From Planctomycetota bacterium (GTDB lineage Bacteria; Planctomycetota; Planctomycetia; Pirellulales; Pirellulaceae), in assembly GCA_963204915.1 (NCBI GenBank), contig CAUJHS010000113.1, positions 1-64,000 of the forward strand: a stretch of DNA of 64,000 bases, read 5' to 3'. The position numbers were made by a program, and so were the translations under genes. Of this stretch, positions 35,001-42,290 are shown piece by piece; positions within the stretch are counted from its first letter, which is position 1; the number at the start of each line of letters is the position of its first letter. The notes under the pieces are model-generated. The model saw nothing but the letters and a program-made list of their open reading frames with translations. It ran no database searches and was not told the origin of the DNA.

Positions 35001-35622
35001 CGGCGCCGCTCCGCAAGTCTATTTGGGAGCCGAGGCGCAAGAACGCGCCTTTAAGGCTGTAATTCGGCCCCAAGTCTTAGGGCTCGCCACGCATGGTTTT
35101 TTCTTCGGCCCTCAGCAGGTCGCTCGGCAGGAGGCGCACATAACCTCCAAGGGTGCGCTCCCCGCGACAATGTCGGTTGCGGGTGAGCCGCTAGTAAATC
35201 CGCTCTTGCGCTGCGGTCTGGTGCTGGCGGGAGTTAATCGCCGCGATCAGGCGCCTCCTGGAGCCGAAGACGGCGTGCTGACGGGGTTGGAAATCGTCGG
35301 CGCCGATCTCCACGGCACAGACTTAGTCGTCCTCAGTGCGTGCGAGACCGGCGTTGGCGAAGTCCGCAATGGGGAAGGCGTGGCGGGACTACGGCAGGCG
35401 TTTCAACTGGCCGGCGCCGAAGCCGTGGTCGCCAGCCTCTGGAGCGTGCCCGACTTGGAGACCGCCCGACTCATGAAATCGTTCTTTGAGCACCTTGCAG
35501 CGGGCAAGAACAAAGCGGCCGCATTGCGCGCTGCACAACTCGAACGCATCACTAGCCGGCGCGACCGTTCCCAAGCGGCTCATCCTTACTTTTGGGCGGC
35601 ATTTACCGTGACCGGCCGTTGA
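32065..35622 (+). CDS. Secreted SH3 - TPR (kinesin-light-chain type) - CHAT protease-like protein
   Basis: An 1185-residue protein from ATG 32065, which follows GAGGTGG and starts a signal-like segment ([20 protein letters not shown]). Residues about 45-105 are a bacterial SH3 domain ([30 protein letters not shown]). About ten TPR units of 42 residues follow to residue 590 (for example [20 protein letters not shown]), of the KLC/TPR_10-12 type. The C-terminal 350 residues are a CHAT domain: [31 protein letters not shown] with the catalytic histidine and [20 protein letters not shown] with the catalytic cysteine. CHAT proteins are caspase-like proteases, sometimes activated by partners held on the TPRs. 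Export is unusual for those tied to intracellular defence and suggests a periplasmic role. No other defence genes adjoin it. Confidence 0.88.
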   Translation: [1185 protein letters not shown]

Positions 35623-35989
35623 GACATGTTGGAAAGATCATTCTCGGCGTTAGCCAATCCTCGCCGATGAGGCAGAAATGCAGACACCGGGGCGAGTTGC
35701 TCGCCGTCCCCCTCGAAATGCAGGCGGCTACCAATTCCATCAAGTTCTGGAACTCGGTCGCCATGTTGCAGTTTGGCGCAGCATTCGCGCCCGCCGCATC
35801 GGCGCCATCGAAGAAAGTCGATTCCTGGCCCTTTGTCCAACAGAATGGCGCCGGCAAATGACCTCGCAAGCGTCTGGAAACCGGCGGCAACGGTGTGAAG
35901 TAATCGTCGCGCTGATGCCCTGTCCTTCACGGTTCGCTACACTGAGGGCAACGACAAGCACCTTGGTTTGCTGGAAGGCGCCAGTTTCA
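35623..35989. other. Intergenic region without a supported gene
   Basis: About 370 bases. Frames on both strands are open for 90-115 codons, but none shows family motifs or a ribosome site; they mirror each other, as expected for GC-rich non-coding DNA. A promoter for the ScdA-N/MOSC pair is expected near the 3' end. Confidence 0.4.
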
Positions 35990-36235
35990 ATGACCGACTG
36001 CAATCTCGATACGTCTGTGCCCGACTGGATCATCGAACATCCCGAAACCTTGAGCGTGTTTCAGGCTTTCGGTATCGATGTGTCGTGCGGCGGGAAGTCG
36101 CTAGGCTACATTTGCGATCATGAGGGCGTTGACGAGGCGCTTGTGCTGAACGCACTTCACCAGCAGATCGAGTCTTCCGCATGTCGTCAGCAGAGAGAAG
36201 AAGGTAGTTCTTGGAGACAATTGCGCGGTGAGTGA
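35990..36235 (+). CDS. Stand-alone ScdA/RIC N-terminal domain (DUF542) protein
   Basis: An 81-residue protein starting at ATG 35990 (MTDCNLDTSVPDWIIEHPET). VFQAFGIDVSCGGKSLGYIC corresponds to the N-terminal domain of ScdA/YtfE-type iron-sulfur repair proteins, which reads F-x-KY-x-ID-x-CCGG-x-x-L; the CGG motif is kept with a single cysteine before it replaced by serine. In full-length proteins a hemerythrin di-iron domain follows; it is absent here, so this is the free short form seen in several bacteria. The stop overlaps the next gene by eight bases, so the two products are probably made together. A role in iron-sulfur repair or nitrosative stress is inferred from the domain only. Confidence 0.75.
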   Translation: MTDCNLDTSVPDWIIEHPETLSVFQAFGIDVSCGGKSLGYICDHEGVDEALVLNALHQQIESSACRQQREEGSSWRQLRGE

Positions 36236-36938
36236 GCCTTTTCTGGCGTCCATCCAAGTGGGCCTGCCCCGAGAGTTCGGACAGGAAGGGGCGGCCGATC
36301 CAATGGACCGGCCTTGGACGACCGGCATTTATAAAGAAGTTGTCGCAGGGCCGGTTCGCCTGCGCCTGAAGAACCTCGATGGCGACGGTCAGGCCGATCT
36401 TGTTCACCACGGCGGGCCGGACAAGGCCGTGCTGGCTTATTCCGCCAAGCATTACGCGGATTGGCGACAGTCGATGAACAACCCAACGCTCTCGTTCGGT
36501 GCGTTTGGCGAGAATTTCACGCTCATCGGATTGACCGAAACCGATGTGTGCATCGGCGACATTTGGCAGGTCGGTGATGAAGCGGTCGTGCAGGTGTCAC
36601 AACCTCGTCAGCCGTGCTGGAAATTGGCCCGTCGTTGGCGAATCAAGACGCTGGCCTTGGCAGTGCAGCAGTCCGGACGAACGGGATGGTATTTCCGGGT
36701 ACGGACGGAGGGCGTGGTTCAAGCCGGAATGCCTTTGGTGCTTCGGGAGCGTCCTCATCCTGATTGGACCGTCGCGCGGGCTAATCGGGTAATGCACTTG
36801 GACAAGTCGGACTTTGCCGCCGCTTTGGAGCTAGCGGCGGTCCCATTGCTCTCAGAAAACTGGAGAGCAACACTCGCTCGCCGGACCGCCAATGACGAGT
36901 CCGATCCCCAGAAGCGGCTCCTCGGTGAGAATGCGTGA
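36228..36938 (+). CDS. MOSC domain protein (YiiM-like)
   Basis: A 236-residue protein from GTG 36228, inside the end of the preceding gene (sequence GGTGAGTGA). It has the YiiM order of motifs: ASIQVGLPREF, GPVRLRLKNLDGDGQADLVH with HGGPDKAVLAYSAKHY, FGAFGENFTLIGLTETDVCI, VVQVSQPRQPCWKLARRW with the conserved molybdenum-site cysteine, and GRTGWYFRVRTEGVVQAGMP. MOSC proteins bind the molybdenum cofactor or transfer sulfur; YiiM reduces N-hydroxylated compounds. Overlap with the ScdA-type gene suggests a shared role, perhaps in metal-sulfur or nitrosative stress chemistry. GTG is favoured because MSEPFLASIQVG places the start where family members begin. Confidence 0.9.
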   Translation: MSEPFLASIQVGLPREFGQEGAADPMDRPWTTGIYKEVVAGPVRLRLKNLDGDGQADLVHHGGPDKAVLAYSAKHYADWRQSMNNPTLSFGAFGENFTLIGLTETDVCIGDIWQVGDEAVVQVSQPRQPCWKLARRWRIKTLALAVQQSGRTGWYFRVRTEGVVQAGMPLVLRERPHPDWTVARANRVMHLDKSDFAAALELAAVPLLSENWRATLARRTANDESDPQKRLLGENA

Positions 36939-37116
36939 GTAAATAAGTCGTGTTGCCTTGAACATTATGGTGCACATCCTCAAGCAGCCGCAGACGCCCT
37001 GCTTTGGTTAAGGAACGCGGGGCGCCGAAAATCACCCTCGCATTACGAACTCGCTGGCATGACAATGCGCATTCGTAGTATCAAACCGGAGCCGGATGTT
37101 GTCTTATTCAACCCGA

Positions 37117-37154
37117 ACGCCTAGGCGCCACGACGAAGTTGGCGCGCTAGGCGT
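37117..37154. terminator. Long hairpin downstream of the leader-peptide gene
   Basis: ACGCCTAGGCGCCA at 37117-37130 pairs with TGGCGCGCTAGGCGT at 37140-37154, fourteen base pairs with one bulged G and a nine-base loop. It lies 13 bases past the stop of the minus-strand peptide gene, and the convergent MOSC gene ends 178 bases away. T-rich sequence on the minus strand is modest. It is a good terminator candidate for the peptide transcript and could also stabilise its 3' end. Confidence 0.65.
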
Positions 37155-37167
37155 CAGGCTGCGGGCG

Positions 37168-37392
37168 CTACGGAATGGAAACCCACCCTTGGAGCGCCTG
37201 TGCCGCGGCTTCGTCGAGGTTTTTGGGGTTGAATAAATCGCCGTACTGGGCGTTCTTGCGCTCTTCCAACATCGCTCCCAGGATGCCCAGGCGATTGGAA
37301 TAGTCCCAGATCCCGCCGCTGACCTGAAGCAACTCCGACATTCCGACCGCCTCGAACGTAAATTGGGCTTCTTGGTTCAGTCGTTGATTCAT
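37168..37392 (-). CDS. Double-glycine leader peptide, bacteriocin-like or signalling precursor
   Basis: A 74-residue peptide from ATG 37392, six bases behind AAGGAAA. The longer frame to 37551 is not protein-like. It divides into a 27-residue leader ending MSELLQVSGG and a 47-residue remainder (IWDYSNRLGILGAMLEERKN, then AQYGDLFNPKNLDEAAAQAL, then QGWVSIP). The leader fits the GG-processing consensus: E at -8, L at -7, V at -4, G at -2 and -1. The mature part has no cysteine, no long hydrophobic or GxxxG-rich stretch, and is roughly half charged or polar, so it need not be a pore-forming bacteriocin. A C39-peptidase ABC exporter starts 430 bases away in the opposite direction and an HlyD adaptor follows it. 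Function (toxin, signal or surface factor) cannot be told; the cleavage-site reading is strong. Confidence 0.7.
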   Translation of the reverse strand: MNQRLNQEAQFTFEAVGMSELLQVSGGIWDYSNRLGILGAMLEERKNAQYGDLFNPKNLDEAAAQALQGWVSIP

Positions 37393-37821
37393 GAATGTTT
37401 CCTTTCCACGGTTACCCTTCGTTGACGGATCAGCCCGCGCCGTAAGGGCGACAACAGCGCATGCCGTGTGATCGCAGGCTCGCGGCCTGTTCGACCTTCC
37501 TACGCTTACATGCGTAGCAACGCTCCATCCGTTACGGAAAAAAATCCACACTTGGCGTCTCGCTCAGAAATGACTGCTCCTAGGGCGACGTCTTGCACGT
37601 CACACCGCAGAGTACCGCGTGCATTCTGGGTTAAGGCCCTGCCAAGCGTGTAACACGCCTCGCTCGTTTACGCATGAAGCGTGGTACGACGGTTGCCCGT
37701 GAAAAGCGTGAGTCAAGGTTTCGGTCGCCCGCTGCCTAAGCGAGGGTGTATTCACGTCGACTCCCTCGTTGACACGTCGGATGACCAATCCCCCCGGGCG
37801 CTGAAATTGAGGACGACACGT
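37393..37821. promoter_or_regulatory. Divergent promoter region of the peptide secretion locus
   Basis: About 430 bases separate the peptide gene (minus) from the exporter (plus), so both promoters should lie here. CTACGC-TTACAT-GCGTAG at 37500-37517 is a perfect six-base inverted repeat with a six-base centre and might be an operator. The exporter's reading frame is open upstream to 37681, but the sequence there is not conserved-looking. No second leader peptide was found in this gap. Confidence 0.4.
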
Positions 37822-40020
37822 ATGTTCGCACGATTTCCTTGCGTTCGGCAGGCCGACGGCAGCGATTGCGGCGCGGCGGCGCTGGCCACCATCGCCCGCT
37901 GGCACGGCCGGACTTTCGGCCTGCAAACCCTGCGCGAGTTGGCCGGGACAGACCGGGTTGGCGCCAACTTGCTCGGGCTGGTGCAGGCTGCTGAGCGAAT
38001 CGGGTTTGTTGCTAAGGCGGTCAAGGGCCCATACGAGGCGTTGGCCGGAGCGCCGCTTCCCGCGATCGCTCACGTCAAGAACGACCTTGGCTGCGGACAT
38101 TATGTAGTGCTCTACCAGGTGCGCCGCAATTGTGTGGTAATCGCCGACCCAGCCCGCGGCGTGCTAAAACTGCCGCGCGACACGTTTTGCGGCATGTGGA
38201 CCGGCTACCTGCTCTTGATGACGCCCGAGAACACGCGTCGTCGTCACGATGGTCCCCAAGGCGCGACGAGTCCCGCGCGGCGGTTCTGGGAGTTATTACG
38301 GCTTCATCGCGGCCTCTTGTTGGAAGCGATCTTTGCAGCGCTCCTGATGACGCTCTTGGGGATCTCCACTTCGTATTTTGTGCAGCATCTGGTGGACTCG
38401 GTGTTGGTGCGGGGCGAGACGCCGCTGCTGAACGCGCTGGGCGTGGGGATGGCGGCCCTGATGGTCTTCCGCACGCTGTTCGGCATGGTGCGGCATTACC
38501 TTTTGGCGCACCTCGGCCGCAATGTGGATTTGTCGCTCATTGCCGGCTACTCCCGGCATATCCTTTCGTTGCCCATGAGTTTCTTCGAAATGCGGCAGGT
38601 GGGCGAAATCCTTTCGCGCGTGAACGACGCAGCGAAGGTTCGGCAGGCGATTGGCGGGGCGACGTTAACGGCCGTCGTCGACGGCGTACTGGTGGTGTTC
38701 ACGACCGCCGTGCTATGGATGTACGACCTTCCGTTAGCAATGCTGGCCACCCTGTTCGCGCCGCTCCTCATGGCGGTGGTGCTGGCGCATCACCCGGCGT
38801 CGCGGCGCCGCTCGCGCGAGGCCATGGAGCACGCCGCCAGACTTTCCGCCCATCTGGTCGAAAATATCTCCGGTGTGGAAACCATCAAGGCCTACGGCGC
38901 CGAGCGGTTGCGCGCCGACGAAGGAGAGCAACGGCTGGTGCGCGTCGTTCAGTCGATCTTTTCCTTGCAGAAACTTTCCATCAGCGCAACGGCTCTCGGC
39001 GGATTGGTCAGCGGGCTGGCCGGGATCGTCGTCCTCTGGTACGGCGGCCATCGTGTGATTGACGGCGCGTTGACGATCGGCGAGTTGATGTTCGTCTACA
39101 CGCTCTTGGGCTATCTCCTGGAACCGCTAGAGCGCTTGGCGGGGGTGAATTTGCAAATTCAGGACGCCCTTATCGCGGTCGAGCGATTGTTCCAAGTGAT
39201 GGATCTGGAAACCGAACCGCGCGGCGAACGGAAGGCGGCCTTTCCAGGAGTGCGCGAGGGGATCGAACTGCGTAACGTGAGTTTTCGCTATGGTTGCCGC
39301 GACCAGGTGCTGCGGGAACTCAAGCTGCACATCCCCGCTGGCGCCACCGTGGCCATTGTCGGCGAAAGCGGCTGCGGTAAATCGACGCTGCTGAAGCTGC
39401 TGATGCGGTTTTACGATCCGACTGAGGGCCAAGTGGTCATTGACGGCGTCGATCTGCGAGACTTCGACCTGGCCAGCCTCCGTAGTCGCATAGCCATCGT
39501 CTCGCAGGAGCCGTTGATCTTCAACGGCACGGTGCGGGAAAACATTGCGTTAGGCGCTCCCGATGCGGAATTAAATCAGATTATCGCGGCAGCCCGGGCA
39601 GCCGGCTTGGAGGAGTTCATTTCCCGCTTGCCCGACCGATACGACACGCTCCTTGGCGAGCGAGGCGCCAACCTTTCCGGCGGCCAGCGGCAGCGTTTGG
39701 CCATCGCCCGTGCGCTATTGCGGCAGCCCGACGTGCTTATTTTTGACGAGGCGACCAGCCATCTCGACACTGCCACGGAACGCGCCATTCAGGAAAACCT
39801 GCGCGGCGTGTTCGCCGACAAAACCGCGTTGCTCGTGGCCCATCGGCTTTCCACGGTGCGAGAAGCCGACCTGATCTATGTCATGCACCAAGGTCGCGTT
39901 GTGGAGCAAGGCGATCACCCTAGCCTGATGGCCCTCGGCGGACGCTACGCCCAATTGTGGCGGTCGCAAATCGATGAGCCGTCCTTGGCAGAGCCAATCG
40001 CCTGTTGTCCGGCGGCGTGA
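37822..40020 (+). CDS. Peptidase-containing ABC transporter (C39 - membrane - ATPase)
   Basis: A 732-residue exporter. ATG 37822 follows GAGGA and places RFPCVRQADGSDCGAAALAT at the N terminus. The C39 peptidase domain (1-140) keeps Q10, C16, H92 (CGHYVVLYQV) and D109 (ADPARG), so it should cut double-glycine leaders. Six membrane segments follow (about 160-440), with EMRQVGEILSRVNDA as the typical coupling region. The ATPase domain has Walker A GESGCGKST, Q-loop VSQEPLIFNG, signature LSGGQRQRLAIARALL, Walker B VLIFDEATSHLD and H-loop LVAHRLS. This is a complete bacteriocin-type maturation and export protein. The adaptor gene starts 67 bases after its stop, and the probable substrate is the GG peptide encoded divergently. 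The best-supported member of this locus. Confidence 0.95.
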   Translation: MFARFPCVRQADGSDCGAAALATIARWHGRTFGLQTLRELAGTDRVGANLLGLVQAAERIGFVAKAVKGPYEALAGAPLPAIAHVKNDLGCGHYVVLYQVRRNCVVIADPARGVLKLPRDTFCGMWTGYLLLMTPENTRRRHDGPQGATSPARRFWELLRLHRGLLLEAIFAALLMTLLGISTSYFVQHLVDSVLVRGETPLLNALGVGMAALMVFRTLFGMVRHYLLAHLGRNVDLSLIAGYSRHILSLPMSFFEMRQVGEILSRVNDAAKVRQAIGGATLTAVVDGVLVVFTTAVLWMYDLPLAMLATLFAPLLMAVVLAHHPASRRRSREAMEHAARLSAHLVENISGVETIKAYGAERLRADEGEQRLVRVVQSIFSLQKLSISATALGGLVSGLAGIVVLWYGGHRVIDGALTIGELMFVYTLLGYLLEPLERLAGVNLQIQDALIAVERLFQVMDLETEPRGERKAAFPGVREGIELRNVSFRYGCRDQVLRELKLHIPAGATVAIVGESGCGKSTLLKLLMRFYDPTEGQVVIDGVDLRDFDLASLRSRIAIVSQEPLIFNGTVRENIALGAPDAELNQIIAAARAAGLEEFISRLPDRYDTLLGERGANLSGGQRQRLAIARALLRQPDVLIFDEATSHLDTATERAIQENLRGVFADKTALLVAHRLSTVREADLIYVMHQGRVVEQGDHPSLMALGGRYAQLWRSQIDEPSLAEPIACCPAA

Positions 40021-40087
40021 ATGGCCATCAGAAGCGTCATTCCGCGTTATCTCGCCCCGTCACAAACTTATCTCCCGGAGAGAAATG

Positions 40088-41386
40088 ATGTCCCGCGGTT
40101 TGTATTTTGACCTTGCCGATTGCTCCGAGTTTCGCCAAACCGTGGCCGCTCGTCCGCCGAGGATCGTTCACGGCACGATGCTGTTGCTCGTGATCGTACT
40201 CTCCGCCGGCTTCGCCTGGTCGGCGCTGGTGCAGGCGAACTTAGTGGTGCGGGCGACGGGGCGCGTACGGCCCATCGAAATCCCCACGCGAGTGTTTACT
40301 TCCGCCAGCGCCGATTTGGACGGCCGTGTCGTCGAGGCCCACTTTGAAGAAGGCGACTTCGTACGCCAAGGCGACGTACTCGTTCGCTTGGATACGGCGC
40401 ACCTCGACAACCGGATCGCCAAATTGGAACGCACGATCGAAGCCGCGGAAGCAGAGTTTGCAAAGTTGACGGGACTGGCCTTGTTGCTCGATGGGCAGCT
40501 CATTTCGGCTAAGGCGAAAGCCCAAGCCGAGTTGGCTCAGGCTGAGGCCTTGCTGGCCGACGCCAGCCAGCGCCGAGCCTCTGCCATCCGTGCGGCGCAA
40601 GCCAAGGTCCAAGCAGCCGAGGACCACCGGCGGCGGATCGCTCAACTGCGTAACTCGCGAGCAGCGGGGGAACAAGAGTTCGTGAAGGCCGAAACTGACC
40701 TCCGCCAAGCACAGGAACAATTAGTGCAGGTCGAGCTTCCTGTAGATGAAACCCAGATCATCATTGCCCGGCGCGCCTTGGACCTTGTGGAGCGAGACTT
40801 CGCCGTGCGACGCGCCGAGTTAGAAACCCGCAAGCTGGTCAAACAAGGTGAAGTCGAAGCGAGTCGCAAAGAGCTTGCCAATTTGCATCTCCAGCGGACC
40901 GAGGCGGTGCTGCGGTCTCCCATTGATGGCGTGGCCGTGGCCGGCCGCATTCAGCCCGGCGATGTTTTGCAGCCGGGCAAGGCAGTGCTGGAAATCGCTC
41001 CTCAGAACGACTTTCGTTTTGAGGCGTTGGTCCCCAGCCAGGATGTCGGCAACCTGCGCGTCGGAATGCCCGTGCAAATTAAGTTCGATGCCTTCGACTA
41101 CCAAAAATACGGCGTGCTCGAAGGGACAGTCGCCTTCATCTCGCCCGACTCCAAAATACCGGAAGCGGGGGACGAACGGCCTGACTCGGAACACCGTAAC
41201 GCCAAACGCTCTCCGTCTGCCGATTTCCTGGTCCGCATCGAACTGCACGGCGACGAGGTCGGCCGCGGCGCGCTGCGCGGCCGAGTTAAACTCGGTCTTG
41301 GCGGCACGGCGGAAATCGTCACCGGACGCGAAAGCCTCTTGGCCATTCTGGTTCAGCGGATTCGGCAGACCATTAGTCTAGGCTGA
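40088..41386 (+). CDS. HlyD-family periplasmic adaptor of the peptide exporter
   Basis: A 432-residue type I secretion adaptor. Of two neighbouring ATGs, 40088 lies seven bases from GGAG and is preferred to 40085; the frame extends upstream into the exporter gene but without a start signal. One N-terminal membrane helix (TMLLLVIVLSAGFAWSALVQ) is followed by a lipoyl-type half (RVRPIEIPTRVF, GRVVEAHFEEGDFVRQGDVL), a long coiled coil with strongly alternating A/Q/E/R residues (KAQAELAQAEALLADASQRR), the second lipoyl half (LRSPIDGVAVAGRIQPGDVL) and a beta domain ending in a basic tail. It would bridge the exporter and the outer membrane. No TolC-like gene is in the window, so the outer-membrane partner must be encoded elsewhere. 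Confidence 0.92.
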   Translation: MSRGLYFDLADCSEFRQTVAARPPRIVHGTMLLLVIVLSAGFAWSALVQANLVVRATGRVRPIEIPTRVFTSASADLDGRVVEAHFEEGDFVRQGDVLVRLDTAHLDNRIAKLERTIEAAEAEFAKLTGLALLLDGQLISAKAKAQAELAQAEALLADASQRRASAIRAAQAKVQAAEDHRRRIAQLRNSRAAGEQEFVKAETDLRQAQEQLVQVELPVDETQIIIARRALDLVERDFAVRRAELETRKLVKQGEVEASRKELANLHLQRTEAVLRSPIDGVAVAGRIQPGDVLQPGKAVLEIAPQNDFRFEALVPSQDVGNLRVGMPVQIKFDAFDYQKYGVLEGTVAFISPDSKIPEAGDERPDSEHRNAKRSPSADFLVRIELHGDEVGRGALRGRVKLGLGGTAEIVTGRESLLAILVQRIRQTISLG

Positions 41387-41554
41387 CGTGCGCGACGCCT
41401 ACGGATCCGATCGATCACACGGAAGGTGATCTGGCGCAGGTCGTACGCGTTTGGACCGAGCTCAATCGCTGACTCTTCCTCGACGCCCGTCCAATCGTTG
41501 ACGTCGCGGACTGATGGAGCGAGCAGCGAAAGTTTTGATTCCTCACGCACCCCG

Positions 41555-42226
41555 TTAGCCCTGCCGTTTCACCATGGCCTCGACCCACACCGGGACATAC
41601 GGAGGCGTACAGCCTTTGGACACCGGCCAGTCGCGGTACAGGCCGATTTTCTCGCCAAGGGCTACGGCGCGCTGGCGGTGCTCAGGGTGGTGGATGCCAA
41701 TCGCGGCCAGGGTGTTATTCATGGTCCACTGCACCTCGGGTTTCGCCTTGGGCATCTCTTTCTCGATGCGATCGAGCAACGCAGCCACATTGAGGTCGTC
41801 GGTTCCCTTGCCCTTGTTCACGCGGCTGGCAGTGAGATTCCAACCCGCGCGGGCGGCCCAACGGTCCTTGGCCTTCATCCACTTCTCACGCAGCGCTTCT
41901 TTCTCAGGATGTTCCGCGACGACATACGAGTTTAGCCAGTCGGCCACTTGCGCGCACGTGGTGGAGCGAGTCAACTTGTCAAGTTCGTCCGCCGAGAGGG
42001 CCTTGGGCTTGATGATAAGCGCTGCCAGGAGCTGCGCTTCGACGTTGCCGGTGTCCCAAAGATCGAGCGCGAGCTGATGATCCGTCTTGATCTTCTCGGC
42101 CAGCGCGCGGATGTCGCCAAGTTTCACGCCGAACTGGTTGTCGGGCGCGCCCGCCTTCGTGTTATGCTTGCGCCGCGCGTCATCGCCTAGGGACTGAAGT
42201 TGCGCGAATATTTCATGGACAGTCAT
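41555..42226 (-). CDS. AlkD-like DNA alkylation repair protein
   Basis: A 223-residue all-helical protein. ATG 42226 gives MTVHEIFAQLQSLGDDARRK, the usual N terminus; an ATG six codons earlier (42244) is possible. QFGVKLGDIRALAEKIKTDH, LALDLWDTGNVEAQLLAALI and CAQVADWLNSYVV are the HEAT-like helices of the AlkD/AlkC family, and WNLTASRVNKG with WTMNNTLAAIGIHHPEHRQR belong to the C-terminal part. Related proteins remove alkylated bases by a glycosylase mechanism without base flipping, although many members, including this shorter type, have no proven activity. It faces the HlyD gene (168 bases between stops) and is unrelated to it. The family call is firm, the enzymatic role uncertain. Confidence 0.8.
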   Translation of the reverse strand: MTVHEIFAQLQSLGDDARRKHNTKAGAPDNQFGVKLGDIRALAEKIKTDHQLALDLWDTGNVEAQLLAALIIKPKALSADELDKLTRSTTCAQVADWLNSYVVAEHPEKEALREKWMKAKDRWAARAGWNLTASRVNKGKGTDDLNVAALLDRIEKEMPKAKPEVQWTMNNTLAAIGIHHPEHRQRAVALGEKIGLYRDWPVSKGCTPPYVPVWVEAMVKRQG

Positions 42227-42290
42227 GCCGAAGATTATACTCATGGTTCGAAGCTTGCCAACCTGAAAGTTCGACTCCTGTAGTTCGGTC

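Noticed and set aside
32065-35622. CHAT-TPR gene as part of a CRISPR-linked (Craspase-like) defence system
   Set aside because: No Cas gene, repeat array or other defence gene is in the neighbourhood and the protein appears to be exported.
37500-37517. CTACGC...GCGTAG inverted repeat as an intrinsic terminator
   Set aside because: It lies between divergent genes, upstream of both, so an operator or chance dyad is more likely.
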